From contig CAVXTL010000002.1 in NCBI GenBank assembly GCA_963764665.1, positions 1-64,000 on the forward strand: a stretch of DNA of 64,000 bases. Reading direction: 5' to 3'. Positions 38,081-47,128 of the stretch are shown piece by piece. Below the pieces are notes generated by a model. The model did no database searches and was not told the DNA's origin. It saw only the letters and a list, made by a program, of their open reading frames with translations. Both the position numbers and the translations under genes were made by a program. How positions within the stretch are numbered: position 1 is the stretch's first letter; the number at the start of each line of letters is the position of its first letter. Source of the stretch: JACVRW01 sp963764665 (GTDB lineage: Bacteria; Actinomycetota; Thermoleophilia; Solirubrobacterales; Thermoleophilaceae).

Positions 38081-40999
38081 ATGTCAGACGTACCGGGCTC
38101 CGCCGCGCTCGATGCGAAGGTGCTGCTCAGTGTCCTGGCTCAGGTCAGGGAGGGGGACTTCACCGTCCGAATGCCGCTCGACTGGACGGGCGTGCCCGGG
38201 AAGGTCGCCGACGGCTTCAACGACGTGATCATCGCCAACCAGGCGCTCGAGGCCGAGCTGGCCCGGGTCAGCCGGGTGGTGGGCCAGCAGGGAGAGCTCT
38301 CACAGCGCGTGGCGCTGCGCGGGGCCACCCAGAGCTGGTCCGGAAGCGTCGAATCGGTGAACAGCCTGATCGACTCGCTCGTGCGCCCGACGCTCGAGAT
38401 GCAGCGCGTGATCGGCGCCGTGGCCGGCGGCGACCTGAGCAAGAAGGTCTCCGCCGACGTGCGCGGCGAGATGCTGGACCTCAAGAACACCATCAACGCG
38501 ATGGTCGACCAGCTCAACGGCTTCGTCTCCGAGCTCACGCGTGTGGCCCGCGAGGTGGGTACCGAGGGCAAGCTGGGTCAGGCCGCTGCCGTGACGATCG
38601 AGGTCGGCGGCGTCTGGAAGGACCTGACCGACAACGTGAACCTGATGGCCGGCAACCTCACCGGCCAGGTCCGCAACATCGCCGAGGTGACCACCGCGGT
38701 GGCCAACGGCGATCTGAGCAAGAAGATCTCGATCGACGTGAAGGGCGAGTTCCTGGAGCTCAAGAACACCGTCAACGCGATGGTCGACCAGCTGAACGCA
38801 TTCGCCGGCGAGGTCACGCGCGTGGCCCGCGAGGTGGGTGTGGAGGGCAAGCTCGGCGGGCAGGCCCAGTCGAAGGAGGTAGCCGGCGTCTGGAAGGACC
38901 TCACCGACAACGTGAACCAGCTCGCGGCCAACCTGACCAACCAGGTCCGGGCGATCGCGGAGGTGGCCACCGCGGTGACCGAGGGCGACCTGACCCGGCA
39001 GGTCCGGGTGGAGGCGAGCGGAGAGGTGGCCATCCTCAAGGACACGCTCAACGAGATGATCCGAAATCTCCGCGAGACGACCAGGGAGAACGTCGAGCAG
39101 GACTGGCTGAAGACGAACCGGGAGCGCTTCACCCGCATGCTTCAGGGCCAGCGGGACCTCTCGGAGGTCTCGAACATGATCCTCTCGGAGCTGGCGCCGC
39201 TGGTGTCGGCGCAGCACGGGGTCTTCTACTCCATGACCAAGCCCACGGACGGCGGCGAGCCCATGCTCCAGTTCGAGGCCGGGTACGGCTTCGAGGAGCG
39301 CAAGCGCCTGGCGGCCTCCTTCCGGCTGGGGGAGGGACTGGTCGGGCAGTGCGCCAAGGAGAAGAAGCGGATCCTGGTCAGCGAGGTTCCCGGGGACTAC
39401 GTGCGGATCAACTCGGGACTCGGCGCCGCCCCTCCGCTCAACGTGATCGTCCTTCCGGTGCTGTTCGAGGGGTCGGTGCGCGCCGTGGTCGAGTTCGCCT
39501 CCTTCTCTCCCTTCAGCCCCACGCACCAGGCCTTCCTCGAGCAGCTCCCGGAGAGCATCGGCCTCGTGCTCAACACCATCGAGGCCGACACGCTCACCGA
39601 GAACCTGCTCAAGCAGTCCCAGTCGCAGGCCGAGGAGCTCCGCACGCAGCAGGAGGAGCTGCGCGAGTCCAACGAGGACCTCGGGCGTCAGGCCGCGCTT
39701 CTGGCCGACCAGAACATCGAGGCCGAGCGCAAGAACCAGGAGGTCGCCCGGTCCAAGGACATGGTGGAGGAGAAGGCCGGCCAGCTCGCCGTCTCGTCGA
39801 AGTACAAGTCTGAGTTCATCGCGAACATGTCGCACGAGCTCCGCACCCCGCTGAACAGCCTGCTGATCCTCGCCGAGCAGCTCGAGGACAACCCGGACGA
39901 GACGATGACCCCGGCCCAGGTCGAATACGCGAGCGTGATTCGCGCTTCGGGCAAGGACCTGCTGGACCTTCTCAACTCCATCCTCGACCTGGCCAAGGCC
40001 GAGTCCGGGACCGTCACGGCCGACATGGCCCTGGTGCCGCTCGGCGCCCTCTGCGACGCGCTGCGCCGCGAGTTCGAGCCGCTCGCTCAGGGGGCGGGGC
40101 TCGGCTTCTCGGTCGACGTGGCGCCCGACGTGCCCGACGACGTGGTCACCGACCCGCAGCGCGTTCGCCAGATCCTCAACAACCTGCTCTCCAACGCGTT
40201 CAAGTTCACCGAGAGCGGCCATGTGGGGCTGCGCGTGGGGCTGGCCACCGCCGGGTGGAGCGACGAGGCGGAGGCGCTCGGCGCCGCCCCGGCCGTGCTC
40301 GCGTTCTCGGTGAGCGACAGCGGAATCGGTCTTCGCGAGGAGGAGCAGCAGCGCGTGTTCGAGGCGTTCGTCCAGGGCGATGGAACGACCGCCCGCCAGT
40401 TCGGCGGCACGGGCCTCGGCCTCTCGATCAGTCGCGAGCTTGCCCGTCTACTCGGCGGGGAGATCGCGCTGGCCAGCACGATCGGAGAGGGCAGCACCTT
40501 CACCGTGTACCTGCCCCTCGGTCAGGTCGCCGGTGCGCCGGCCCCCACAGCCGAGGTGGCCGACAACCTGCACAGCGGCCTGGACGACGGTCCGTTCAAG
40601 GGCGTGAAGATCCTCGTGGTGGACGACGACGTGCGCAACGTCTTCGCCCTGACGGCGCTGCTTCAGCGAGGTCGTGCCGACGTGACCGTCGCGGCGAGCG
40701 GAGCCGAGGCCCTGGCCGCGCTCGAGCGCAGGCCCGACATCGACGTGGTCCTGATGGACATCATGATGCCGGCCATGGATGGCTACACCGCCATCCGGGC
40801 CATTCGCGCGCTCGAGCGCTTCGGATCCCTCCCCATCATCGCCGTGTCGGGCAAGAGCGCCCTCGGCGAGTCCCAGCGCTGCATCGACGCCGGGGCGAAC
40901 GACTACGTGCCCAAGCCTGTGGACACCGATGAGCTGGTGGCCGCCATCGTCCGCTGGCTGCCCACCCCCGCAGAGGCGCTCGCGGCCCACTCGACATGA
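38081..40999 (+). CDS. Soluble hybrid histidine kinase with tandem HAMP repeats, GAF and receiver
   Basis: 972 residues with no membrane segment. Residues 1-330 are tandem HAMP-type repeats: the units VAGGDLSKKVSADVRGEMLDLKNTIN, VANGDLSKKISID and VTEGDLTRQVRVE recur about every 92 residues. Then come a GAF domain (about 360-510), a coiled coil, HisKA with phospho-His in MSHELRTP (about 585), HATPase (N box NNLLSNAF about 700, GTGLGLSIS about 785) and a receiver (VDDD about 848; phospho-Asp in LMDIMMP about 892). This resembles the HAMP-array group III kinases known from fungi and some bacteria. ATG 38081 has GAGAGG upstream. Confidence 0.92.
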   Translation: MSDVPGSAALDAKVLLSVLAQVREGDFTVRMPLDWTGVPGKVADGFNDVIIANQALEAELARVSRVVGQQGELSQRVALRGATQSWSGSVESVNSLIDSLVRPTLEMQRVIGAVAGGDLSKKVSADVRGEMLDLKNTINAMVDQLNGFVSELTRVAREVGTEGKLGQAAAVTIEVGGVWKDLTDNVNLMAGNLTGQVRNIAEVTTAVANGDLSKKISIDVKGEFLELKNTVNAMVDQLNAFAGEVTRVAREVGVEGKLGGQAQSKEVAGVWKDLTDNVNQLAANLTNQVRAIAEVATAVTEGDLTRQVRVEASGEVAILKDTLNEMIRNLRETTRENVEQDWLKTNRERFTRMLQGQRDLSEVSNMILSELAPLVSAQHGVFYSMTKPTDGGEPMLQFEAGYGFEERKRLAASFRLGEGLVGQCAKEKKRILVSEVPGDYVRINSGLGAAPPLNVIVLPVLFEGSVRAVVEFASFSPFSPTHQAFLEQLPESIGLVLNTIEADTLTENLLKQSQSQAEELRTQQEELRESNEDLGRQAALLADQNIEAERKNQEVARSKDMVEEKAGQLAVSSKYKSEFIANMSHELRTPLNSLLILAEQLEDNPDETMTPAQVEYASVIRASGKDLLDLLNSILDLAKAESGTVTADMALVPLGALCDALRREFEPLAQGAGLGFSVDVAPDVPDDVVTDPQRVRQILNNLLSNAFKFTESGHVGLRVGLATAGWSDEAEALGAAPAVLAFSVSDSGIGLREEEQQRVFEAFVQGDGTTARQFGGTGLGLSISRELARLLGGEIALASTIGEGSTFTVYLPLGQVAGAPAPTAEVADNLHSGLDDGPFKGVKILVVDDDVRNVFALTALLQRGRADVTVAASGAEALAALERRPDIDVVLMDIMMPAMDGYTAIRAIRALERFGSLPIIAVSGKSALGESQRCIDAGANDYVPKPVDTDELVAAIVRWLPTPAEALAAHST

Positions 41000-41949
41000 G
41001 GGTCCTCGTGGCCGACGACGACCGCGCGTCGCGGCTGATAGCCGAGGCAGCGCTGCGACGGCTCGGCCATGACTGCGAGACGGTGAGCGACGGAACGGAG
41101 GCCTGGCAAGCCTTCAGCGCAAGCCCTCCCGACGTGGTGATCAGCGACTGGGCGATGCCCGGGCTGAACGGCCTGGAGCTGTGCCGGAAGATCCGGGCGC
41201 ACACCGCCGACGGCTACACCTACTTCTTCCTGTGCACCGGACGTGCCGGCCTCGACGAGATTCTCCGGGGCATGGACGCCGGGGCCGATGACTACCTCGT
41301 CAAGCCGCTCAACTCCGACGAGCTACGGGCCCATCTGATCTCCGCGGCCAGGGTCACGTCCCTGCATCGTCAGCTCGCCGGCCAGCGGATCGAGCTGGAG
41401 CGCCTGAACGACGAGCTCACCGCGATCGGGCTGCGGGACCCACTCACCGGACTCGGCAATCGACGGGCGCTCACGGAGGACCTGGCGGTGCTGGAGGCCC
41501 GCGCGGTCCGCTACGGGCACCGCTATTGCCTCGCGTTGCTCGACGTCGACCACTTCAAGGCCTACAACGACACCTATGGCCACCAGGCGGGCGACCAGGT
41601 CCTCCAGGTGGTGGCGGAGAGCCTCAGCGACCAGGCTCGTCCCGGCGACGCGCTCTACCGCTACGGCGGCGAGGAGTTCCTGTGCATCCTCCCCGAGCAG
41701 TCACCTGCCGGAGCCACGGTGGCGGCCGAGCGCATGCGCAGGGGCGTGGAGGAGCTGGCGATCACCCACGCCGGAAACGACGGGGGCGTCCTGACCCTGA
41801 GCGGCGGCGTCGCGATGCTGGATGCCGGCGACACCAGGTCGGCAGACGAGGTGCTCAAGGAGGCCGACGACTACCTCTACCGGGCCAAGCGGCTCGGCCG
41901 CAACCGCGTCGAGTACCTGGCCGCCGGCGCCCCTCAGCCGGTCCTGTAG
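40996..41949 (+). CDS. Response regulator with GGDEF diguanylate cyclase
   Basis: 317 residues. The receiver domain has VADDD, phospho-Asp in VVISDWAMPG (about 52) and Lys in LVKPL. The GGDEF domain has DPLTGLGNRRAL, LDVDHFKAYNDTYGH and active site GGEEF (about 225). RPGD lies five residues before it, the inhibitory I-site spacing, so the enzyme should make c-di-GMP and be feedback-inhibited. The ATG overlaps the kinase stop (ATGA), strongly suggesting it is the kinase's output partner. The 3' end overlaps the convergent ABC permease gene by 16 bases. Confidence 0.93.
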   Translation: MRVLVADDDRASRLIAEAALRRLGHDCETVSDGTEAWQAFSASPPDVVISDWAMPGLNGLELCRKIRAHTADGYTYFFLCTGRAGLDEILRGMDAGADDYLVKPLNSDELRAHLISAARVTSLHRQLAGQRIELERLNDELTAIGLRDPLTGLGNRRALTEDLAVLEARAVRYGHRYCLALLDVDHFKAYNDTYGHQAGDQVLQVVAESLSDQARPGDALYRYGGEEFLCILPEQSPAGATVAAERMRRGVEELAITHAGNDGGVLTLSGGVAMLDAGDTRSADEVLKEADDYLYRAKRLGRNRVEYLAAGAPQPVL

Positions 41950-42785
41950 AGCCTCGTAGTCAGCGGTGCGAATACCGCGGTGAGAGCCGCGGCCACCGCC
42001 AACACGATCATGATGTCGCTGGCCTCCGCGTTCCCTTGCATGAGGCCGCGCGACGCGGTGGCCAGGATGGAGATCGGGTTGACGTTCACGAACGCCTCGA
42101 GGCCCGCCGGGAGCGTCTCCGGCTCGACGAAGACGTTGGACAGGAAGGTGAGCGGGAAGATCCCCATGAAGCCGGCGTTCATCACCGCGTTGGGGGAGCG
42201 CAGCGTCAGGCCGATCGTGGTGAACACCCACGACAGCCCGAACGCGAAGAAGATCACGAGCGCCAGCGCCGCGAGCACGCCGCCGGCCCCTCCCTCGGGG
42301 TTGAAGCCCAGCAGCAGCCCGAGCAGGATGATCACCGTGCCCGCCACCAGGTAGCGCACGCAGTCCCCGAGCAGGGCTCCGAGCAGCGGCGCGGGACGCC
42401 AGATCGGCAGCGAGCGGAAGCGGTCCACCACGCCCTTCGTCAGATCGGTGTTGAGCGCGACGCCGGAGTAGACGGTGGTGAACAGGACCGACATCACGAG
42501 GATGCCGGGGAGGATGTAGTCGAGGTACTCCCCTGTGGAGCCGGAGATCGCGCCGCCGAAGATGTAGGTGAACATGAGCACGAACATCACCGGCGTGATC
42601 GTCACGTCGAGGAGCTGCTCGGGCACGTGCTTCACCTTCAGCATCCCGCGCCAGCCGAACGTGAACGCGGCCGACATGGCGCTCACGCGCGGGGGGCGCG
42701 GGGTGGAGGACAGCGCCTTGCGGAGCGCCTCCGCCTCGGCGGCTCGATCGTCCAGTACCGGAGTGGTCGTCGGATCGGCGCTCAT
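41934..42785 (-). CDS. ABC-2 type permease, drug-exporter (DrrB) type
   Basis: 283 residues with six membrane segments after a cytoplasmic N-terminus; FGWRGMLKVKHVPEQLLDVTITPVMFVLMF and RFRSLPIWRPAPLLGALLGDCVRYL are typical of DrrB/daunorubicin-type permeases. It should pair with the ATPase upstream (ATGA overlap). The substrate is unknown; exporters of this type move hydrophobic drugs or lipids out of actinobacteria. Confidence 0.87.
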   Translation of the reverse strand: MSADPTTTPVLDDRAAEAEALRKALSSTPRPPRVSAMSAAFTFGWRGMLKVKHVPEQLLDVTITPVMFVLMFTYIFGGAISGSTGEYLDYILPGILVMSVLFTTVYSGVALNTDLTKGVVDRFRSLPIWRPAPLLGALLGDCVRYLVAGTVIILLGLLLGFNPEGGAGGVLAALALVIFFAFGLSWVFTTIGLTLRSPNAVMNAGFMGIFPLTFLSNVFVEPETLPAGLEAFVNVNPISILATASRGLMQGNAEASDIMIVLAVAAALTAVFAPLTTRLYRTG

Positions 42786-43774
42786 GCCGCTCGCTCCTCC
42801 TCGATGGCGTTGGCTTGCTGCTCGGATTCGTCGGCCGTGTGCCCGGTCAGGGCGAGGAACACCTCGTCGAGGCTCGGCTGGCCGAGTGAGAAGTCCGCCA
42901 CGCGCACCCCTGACCGGGTGAGCTCGGCCACCGCCTCGGCGCCGCGGTCCGCGTTCGCGCACGAGACCGAGAGCGACGCCGGGTCCGGGTCCAGGTTCAC
43001 GGTGCCGAGCTCGCGCCGAAGCAGCTCCTCGGCCTCGGGTCGCTGGTCCGCGTCGAGCAGCCTCACGTGCAGGGACCCGGAGCCCACGGAGGCCTTGAGC
43101 TGGGCCGGGGTGCCCTCCGCGATCACCGTGCCGCGGTCGATCACCGCGATGCCCTCCGCGAGCTGATCGGCCTCGTCGAGGTACTGGGTGCAGAGCAGGA
43201 TCGTGGTGCCCTCGGCCACCAGCGCGCGGATGATGTCCCAGACCTGGTTGCGCGAGCGAGGGTCGAGACCCGTGGTGGGCTCGTCGAGGAACATCAGCTG
43301 CGGGGTGACCACGATGCTCGCGGCGATGTCGAGACGCCGCCGCATCCCGCCGGAGTAGTTCTTGACGAGGCGGCCGGCCGCCTCGTTGAGTCCGAACGCG
43401 TCCAGCAGCTCCGTTGCGCGCTCCTTTGCGGCGGGGCGCTTCAGGCCGAGCAGCCGGCCCAGCAGGATCAGGTTCTCGCGGCCGGTGAGGTCCTCGTCCA
43501 CGGAGGCCATCTGGCCCGTGAGGCTCACGAGCTCGCGCACCGCGTCGCCCTCCTCGACGATGTCGTGTCCGAGCACCCGCGCCGTGCCCGCATCGGGACG
43601 CAGGAGCGTGGCGAGCATCCGGATCGTCGTGGTCTTGCCGGCCCCGTTGGGACCGAGCACTCCGTAGACGGCGCCGGTGGGCACAGCGAGGTTCACGCCG
43701 TCGACGGCGAGGGTGTCGCCGAACGACTTGACGAGGCCGTTGGCCTCGATCGCGAGCGGACTCTGGGAGGTCAT
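42782..43774 (-). CDS. ABC transporter ATP-binding protein, DrrA type
   Basis: 330 residues. Walker A GPNGAGKTTTIRML (about 44), signature YSGGMRRRLDIAASI (about 140), Walker B LMFLDEPTTGLDPRSR (about 160) and CTQYLDEAD switch His replaced by Gln. The C-terminal 90 residues (LHVRLLDADQRPEAEE...SLDEVFLALTG) form the DrrA-type extension. ATG 43774 has AGGAG upstream. It forms a two-gene operon with the permease. Confidence 0.9.
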   Translation of the reverse strand: MTSQSPLAIEANGLVKSFGDTLAVDGVNLAVPTGAVYGVLGPNGAGKTTTIRMLATLLRPDAGTARVLGHDIVEEGDAVRELVSLTGQMASVDEDLTGRENLILLGRLLGLKRPAAKERATELLDAFGLNEAAGRLVKNYSGGMRRRLDIAASIVVTPQLMFLDEPTTGLDPRSRNQVWDIIRALVAEGTTILLCTQYLDEADQLAEGIAVIDRGTVIAEGTPAQLKASVGSGSLHVRLLDADQRPEAEELLRRELGTVNLDPDPASLSVSCANADRGAEAVAELTRSGVRVADFSLGQPSLDEVFLALTGHTADESEQQANAIEEERAA

Positions 43775-43921
43775 CTGGCTCCTCGCCTGTCGGGTCTCGT
43801 CTTCATGCGTCGTTCCATCAGACCGGCGCACGTGTGGAAACTCATCGCCCGGCAGGCTACGCGGGCGATCGCGGCCCGACAGTAGGGCTAACCCCCCAAT
43901 GCGGGCGTGTTGGTCGCGGGC

Positions 43922-43946
43922 GGTTCGGGTAGCCCCCTCCCGAACC
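43922..43946 (+). promoter_or_regulatory. Leader hairpin before the M28 peptidase
   Basis: GGTTCGGG and CCCGAACC pair over 8 bp with a 9-base loop, ending about 8 bases before the AAGGAGG ribosome-binding site. It may influence translation; no known class. Confidence 0.3.
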
Positions 43947-43964
43947 ACCTACCAAGGAGGAAAG

Positions 43965-45626
43965 GTGAGAAGAGCCATCATCGGCGCCGCCGCCTGTATG
44001 GTCGCGGCCCTCTGCCTCGCGCCGCAGGCACTCGCGGTGGACGAGGTCAACACCAAGAAGCTCCGCAAGGGGCTGACCACGGGCGGCATCCTGGAGCACA
44101 TGCGCACGTTCCAGCGCCTGGCCAACGCGAACGCGGGCAATCGCGCCGCCACCTCGCCGGGCTACGACGCCTCGCTCGCGTATGCCGAGCGCCGGCTGAA
44201 GCGCGCCGGCTACAAGGTCACGCGCGACGAGTTCCCGTTCGCGCGCTGGGAGAAGCTCGGACCCTCGACCCTGCAGCGTGAGGGCCAGCCCGCCTACGCG
44301 GAGGGCACCGCGGAGGCGGCGGGCGACTACCTCGTGGCCGAGTTCTCGGGTTCGGGAACGGTCACCGCGCCGCTCGTGACCACGAACGACATCGTCCTCG
44401 CGCCCGAGGGTGACCCCGGGAGCGGCACCAGCGGGTGTGAGGAGGCCGACTACGGCGGCCAGAGCCTCACCGGGAAGATCGCCCTGGTGGAGCGCGGCAC
44501 CTGCGCGTTCGTGGACAAGCTCAACCTCGCCAAGCAGCTCGGAGCTGCCGCGGTGATCGTCTTCAACGACGGCTACCCGGACCGTACGGAGCCGCTCGAG
44601 ATCGGCGCTCCGCCGTTCATCGGGATCCCCGTGGCGATGACCAGCTACGAGGTCGGCTCGGCGCTCTACACGGCCCTGCAGGCCGGTGCGGTGAACGTGA
44701 CGTTCAACGTGCAGGCCACGACCGAGGAGGTCCCGCAGTACAACCTGATCGCCGACAGCAAGTCCGGTGATCCGGAACGGACGATCGTGGTAGGCGGCCA
44801 TCTCGACTCGGTCGACGAGGGACCGGGCATCAACGACAACGGCTCGGGATCGGGATCGATCATCGAGACGGCGGAGCAGGTGGCGAAGCTCAAGAAGAAG
44901 CCTCGCAACCGCATCCGCTTCGCGCTCTGGGGCGCGGAGGAGGCCGGGCTCGTCGGCTCGACCGCGTACGTGGCCGATCTGATCGAGTCGGGCGAGATCG
45001 ACGATGTCGAGGCGAACCTCAACTTCGACATGCTCGCGTCGCCGAACTTCGTGCGCTTCGTGTACGACGGCGACAACTCCACGGGCGAGGGAGTGGTCGG
45101 GCCGCCCGGGTCGGCACAGATCGAGCAGGTGTTCCTGCGCTACTTCGCGTCGCAGGGGCTCGAGACCACGCCGACGGCTTTCGACGGCCGCTCCGACTAC
45201 GGCCCGTTCATCGCGCCGGAGGCACTGGTGCCGGCCGGCGGGCTGTTCTCGGGAGCCGAGGGCGTGAAGACGCCCGAGGAGGCCGCCGTCTACGGCGGTG
45301 CCGCCGGCTCCTGGTACGACCCGTGCTACCACCAGGCCTGCGACACGCTCGCAACGGTCCTGGGGCAGCCGCCGTTCCCGGATGCCGACGGGCTCGAGTC
45401 GGTCGAGGACGCTGCGCTGATGGACGGCAATGGCGCCGTAGGCCTCGGTCAGCTCGCTGACGCGGCCGCCCACGCGACCTGGACGCTGGCGCGCTCGAAG
45501 AGCGCGCTGGTGGGCCCGGCGCAGGCGAAGAAGGCACGCACCGCCAAGGTGATGAAGAAGGCCAAGCGCGCGGCCAAGCGCGCCAAGCTCCGTCACCAGT
45601 GGAAGGGCGGCCTGCGGGTCCGCTGA
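43965..45626 (+). CDS. Secreted M28-family aminopeptidase with PA domain
   Basis: 553 residues. The signal peptide (AAACMVAALCLAPQALA) starts at GTG 43965 behind a strong AAGGAGG. A PA insert (about 140-255, with GKIALVERGTCAFVDK) is followed by the M28 zinc peptidase: GGHLDSV (about 283), INDNGSG (about 292), WGAEEAGLVGS (about 325) and a later Asp/His pair (NFDMLASPN; YHQACDT). It acts extracellularly on N-terminal residues. The C-terminus is Lys/Arg-rich (AKKARTAKVMKKAKRAAKRAK), which could bind the anionic wall. Confidence 0.9.
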   Translation: MRRAIIGAAACMVAALCLAPQALAVDEVNTKKLRKGLTTGGILEHMRTFQRLANANAGNRAATSPGYDASLAYAERRLKRAGYKVTRDEFPFARWEKLGPSTLQREGQPAYAEGTAEAAGDYLVAEFSGSGTVTAPLVTTNDIVLAPEGDPGSGTSGCEEADYGGQSLTGKIALVERGTCAFVDKLNLAKQLGAAAVIVFNDGYPDRTEPLEIGAPPFIGIPVAMTSYEVGSALYTALQAGAVNVTFNVQATTEEVPQYNLIADSKSGDPERTIVVGGHLDSVDEGPGINDNGSGSGSIIETAEQVAKLKKKPRNRIRFALWGAEEAGLVGSTAYVADLIESGEIDDVEANLNFDMLASPNFVRFVYDGDNSTGEGVVGPPGSAQIEQVFLRYFASQGLETTPTAFDGRSDYGPFIAPEALVPAGGLFSGAEGVKTPEEAAVYGGAAGSWYDPCYHQACDTLATVLGQPPFPDADGLESVEDAALMDGNGAVGLGQLADAAAHATWTLARSKSALVGPAQAKKARTAKVMKKAKRAAKRAKLRHQWKGGLRVR

Positions 45627-45646
45627 GCCGCATTCCGATAGACGCT

Positions 45647-45674
45647 CGAGGGGCGGCCACGTGGCCGCCCCTCG
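45647..45674. terminator. Perfect 28-base palindrome after the M28 peptidase gene
   Basis: CGAGGGGCGGCCAC followed directly by GTGGCCGCCCCTCG, a perfect inverted repeat of 14 bases per arm, 20 bases after the stop codon. The stem is very stable and typical of terminators in GC-rich actinobacteria, though no T-tract follows. Confidence 0.7.
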
Positions 45675-45753
45675 TCGTTCCGGGCAGGTGGGGATAACCG
45701 GCCGGTAGAAGGCGTGGCAGCCGTATTGAGCTCACATGCCTCGCGGCGGATGC

Positions 45754-45773
45754 TGCGTGAGGCAAATCACGCA
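45754..45773 (+). promoter_or_regulatory. Hairpin upstream of the DedA gene
   Basis: TGCGTGA and TCACGCA form a perfect 7-bp stem with a 6-base loop about 55 bases before the DedA start. It could be an operator or a leader hairpin. Confidence 0.3.
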
Positions 45774-45826
45774 CCGCCAGCACTTACTGAAGATAAGTTG
45801 ACGAGGCGTCCGACAGCCGTGAGCTC

Positions 45827-46543
45827 ATGCAAGCGACCACCGCCCACCAGCACCCGCGACTCACTCCGCTGACCGTCGCGACCGCGCTCCTGGTGGCGGC
45901 AGCGCTCATCGGGGTGGCCACCGGAACGCTCCGGCTCCCCGACGTGGACGGGCCGCTTGAGGATGCCTCCAGGACCCTGGGCAGCTGGGCCTACCCCGCC
46001 GTGGCCGGGTTCGCGTTCCTCGAGACCGCCGCGTTCGTCGGGCTCGTGGTGCCGGGTGAGACGGCGGTGGTGGTCGGAGGCGTCGTGGCCGAGCGCGGCG
46101 ACGTCGAGCTCATCCCGCTCATCGGGCTGGTGTGGCTTGCCGCCGCGGCCGGCGACGCTGCGAGCTTCCTGCTGGGACGACGCCTCGGCCGCCCGTTCCT
46201 GGAGCGCCACGGCCCGCGGCTGCGGCTCGGCCCCGAGCGCCTGACCCGCGTCGAGCGCTTCTACGACCGCCACGGCGGCAAGGCCGTGCTGGTCGGACGC
46301 TTCGCCGGGCTCGTGCGCGCCGTGTCGCCCTTCCTCGCCGGCGCTTCCGGTCTGTCGCTTCGGCGCTTCGTGCCGTGGAGCCTCGCCGGCGCGCTGCTGT
46401 GGTCCGCCGCCTTCACCCTCGTGGGCTACGGCTTCTCGGAGTCCTTCTCCGAGTCCGGCGAGACCATGGCCAAGGCGGCCCTCGGCGCGGCGCTCGTGGT
46501 CGTTCTCGCCTTCGTAGCGGTGGCGCGCCTACGTTCCGGCGGG
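45827..46543 (+). CDS. DedA-family membrane protein
   Basis: About 240 residues of family-like sequence. FLETAAFVGLVVPGETAVVVGG (about 62), GDAASFLLGRRLGRPFLERHG (about 107) and VLVGRFAGLVRAVSPFLAGASGLSLRRF (about 155) are the DedA blocks, including the acidic residue in the re-entrant loop and the FGRF/R.F-type motif. DedA proteins have been shown to recycle undecaprenyl phosphate across the membrane in several bacteria. The frame has no stop where the family ends: it stays open through the antisense of the PAP2 gene to 48007, so the 3' end given here is where homology stops. Confidence 0.72.
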
Positions 46544-47083
46544 CTGCGCCGGCAGCGTGGCGCGGGCCACCCGCAGCATCACGAGCGCACAGACCACACC
46601 CAGGCCGGCGCCGACGAGCGCTCCGGCCAGCACGTCGAGCGGGAAGTGCACGCGCAGGTAGATGCGCGAGAGCCCCACGGCGGCGGCGATGGCCAGCGCC
46701 GGCACTCGAAGGCGCGGGCTGACGATCGCGACGGCGGTTGCGGCGGCGAAGGCCGTGGCGCTGTGACCGGACGGGAACGACGGATTGTCCGGGATCGGGG
46801 TGAGCGATCCGAGGCTCGCATCGGCCACCGGCGGGCGGGCGCGGTCAAAGGCGTCCTTCAGGACGTCGGTCACCAGCGAGGCGGCGCCCGCGGCGGCCGC
46901 GGCGGCCGCGAAGGCGAGCGGAAGCCGGCGGCGCCAGATGTCGGAGCACAGCCCCAGGCCCACGAGCAGCGGACCCTTGACCCACCAGGCCGACAGCAGC
47001 AGGAAGAGCGCGGTCAGCAGGCCGCTCTCGAAGTGCGGAGCGAGGTCCACGAGCGCGCGGTCGAGGTGGAGCAGGGCATCCAT
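46529..47083 (-). CDS. PAP2-family lipid phosphatase
   Basis: 184 residues, multi-pass. All three PAP2 motifs are present: KDAFDRARP (K-x6-RP, about 75), FPSGHSATAF (about 100) and SRIYLRVHFPLD (SR-x5-H-x3-D, about 140). Such enzymes remove a phosphate from lipid pyrophosphates or phosphatidic acid on the outer face of the membrane. ATG 47083 gives MDALLHLDRALVDLAP. It is encoded opposite to its neighbours and diverges from the lipid kinase gene. A third PAP2 domain lies in the fusion protein at 48004. Confidence 0.88.
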   Translation of the reverse strand: MDALLHLDRALVDLAPHFESGLLTALFLLLSAWWVKGPLLVGLGLCSDIWRRRLPLAFAAAAAAAGAASLVTDVLKDAFDRARPPVADASLGSLTPIPDNPSFPSGHSATAFAAATAVAIVSPRLRVPALAIAAAVGLSRIYLRVHFPLDVLAGALVGAGLGVVCALVMLRVARATLPAQPAGT

Positions 47084-47128
47084 CGCCGTAAGCACAAGGA
47101 AGCTAGCAAGGCCGGCTCCCTGGTCCTC

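Noticed and set aside
38300..40222. 640-codon minus-strand frame opposite the hybrid kinase
   Set aside because: Shadow of the HAMP-array kinase; composition rich in His/Arg/Leu and no recognised motif.
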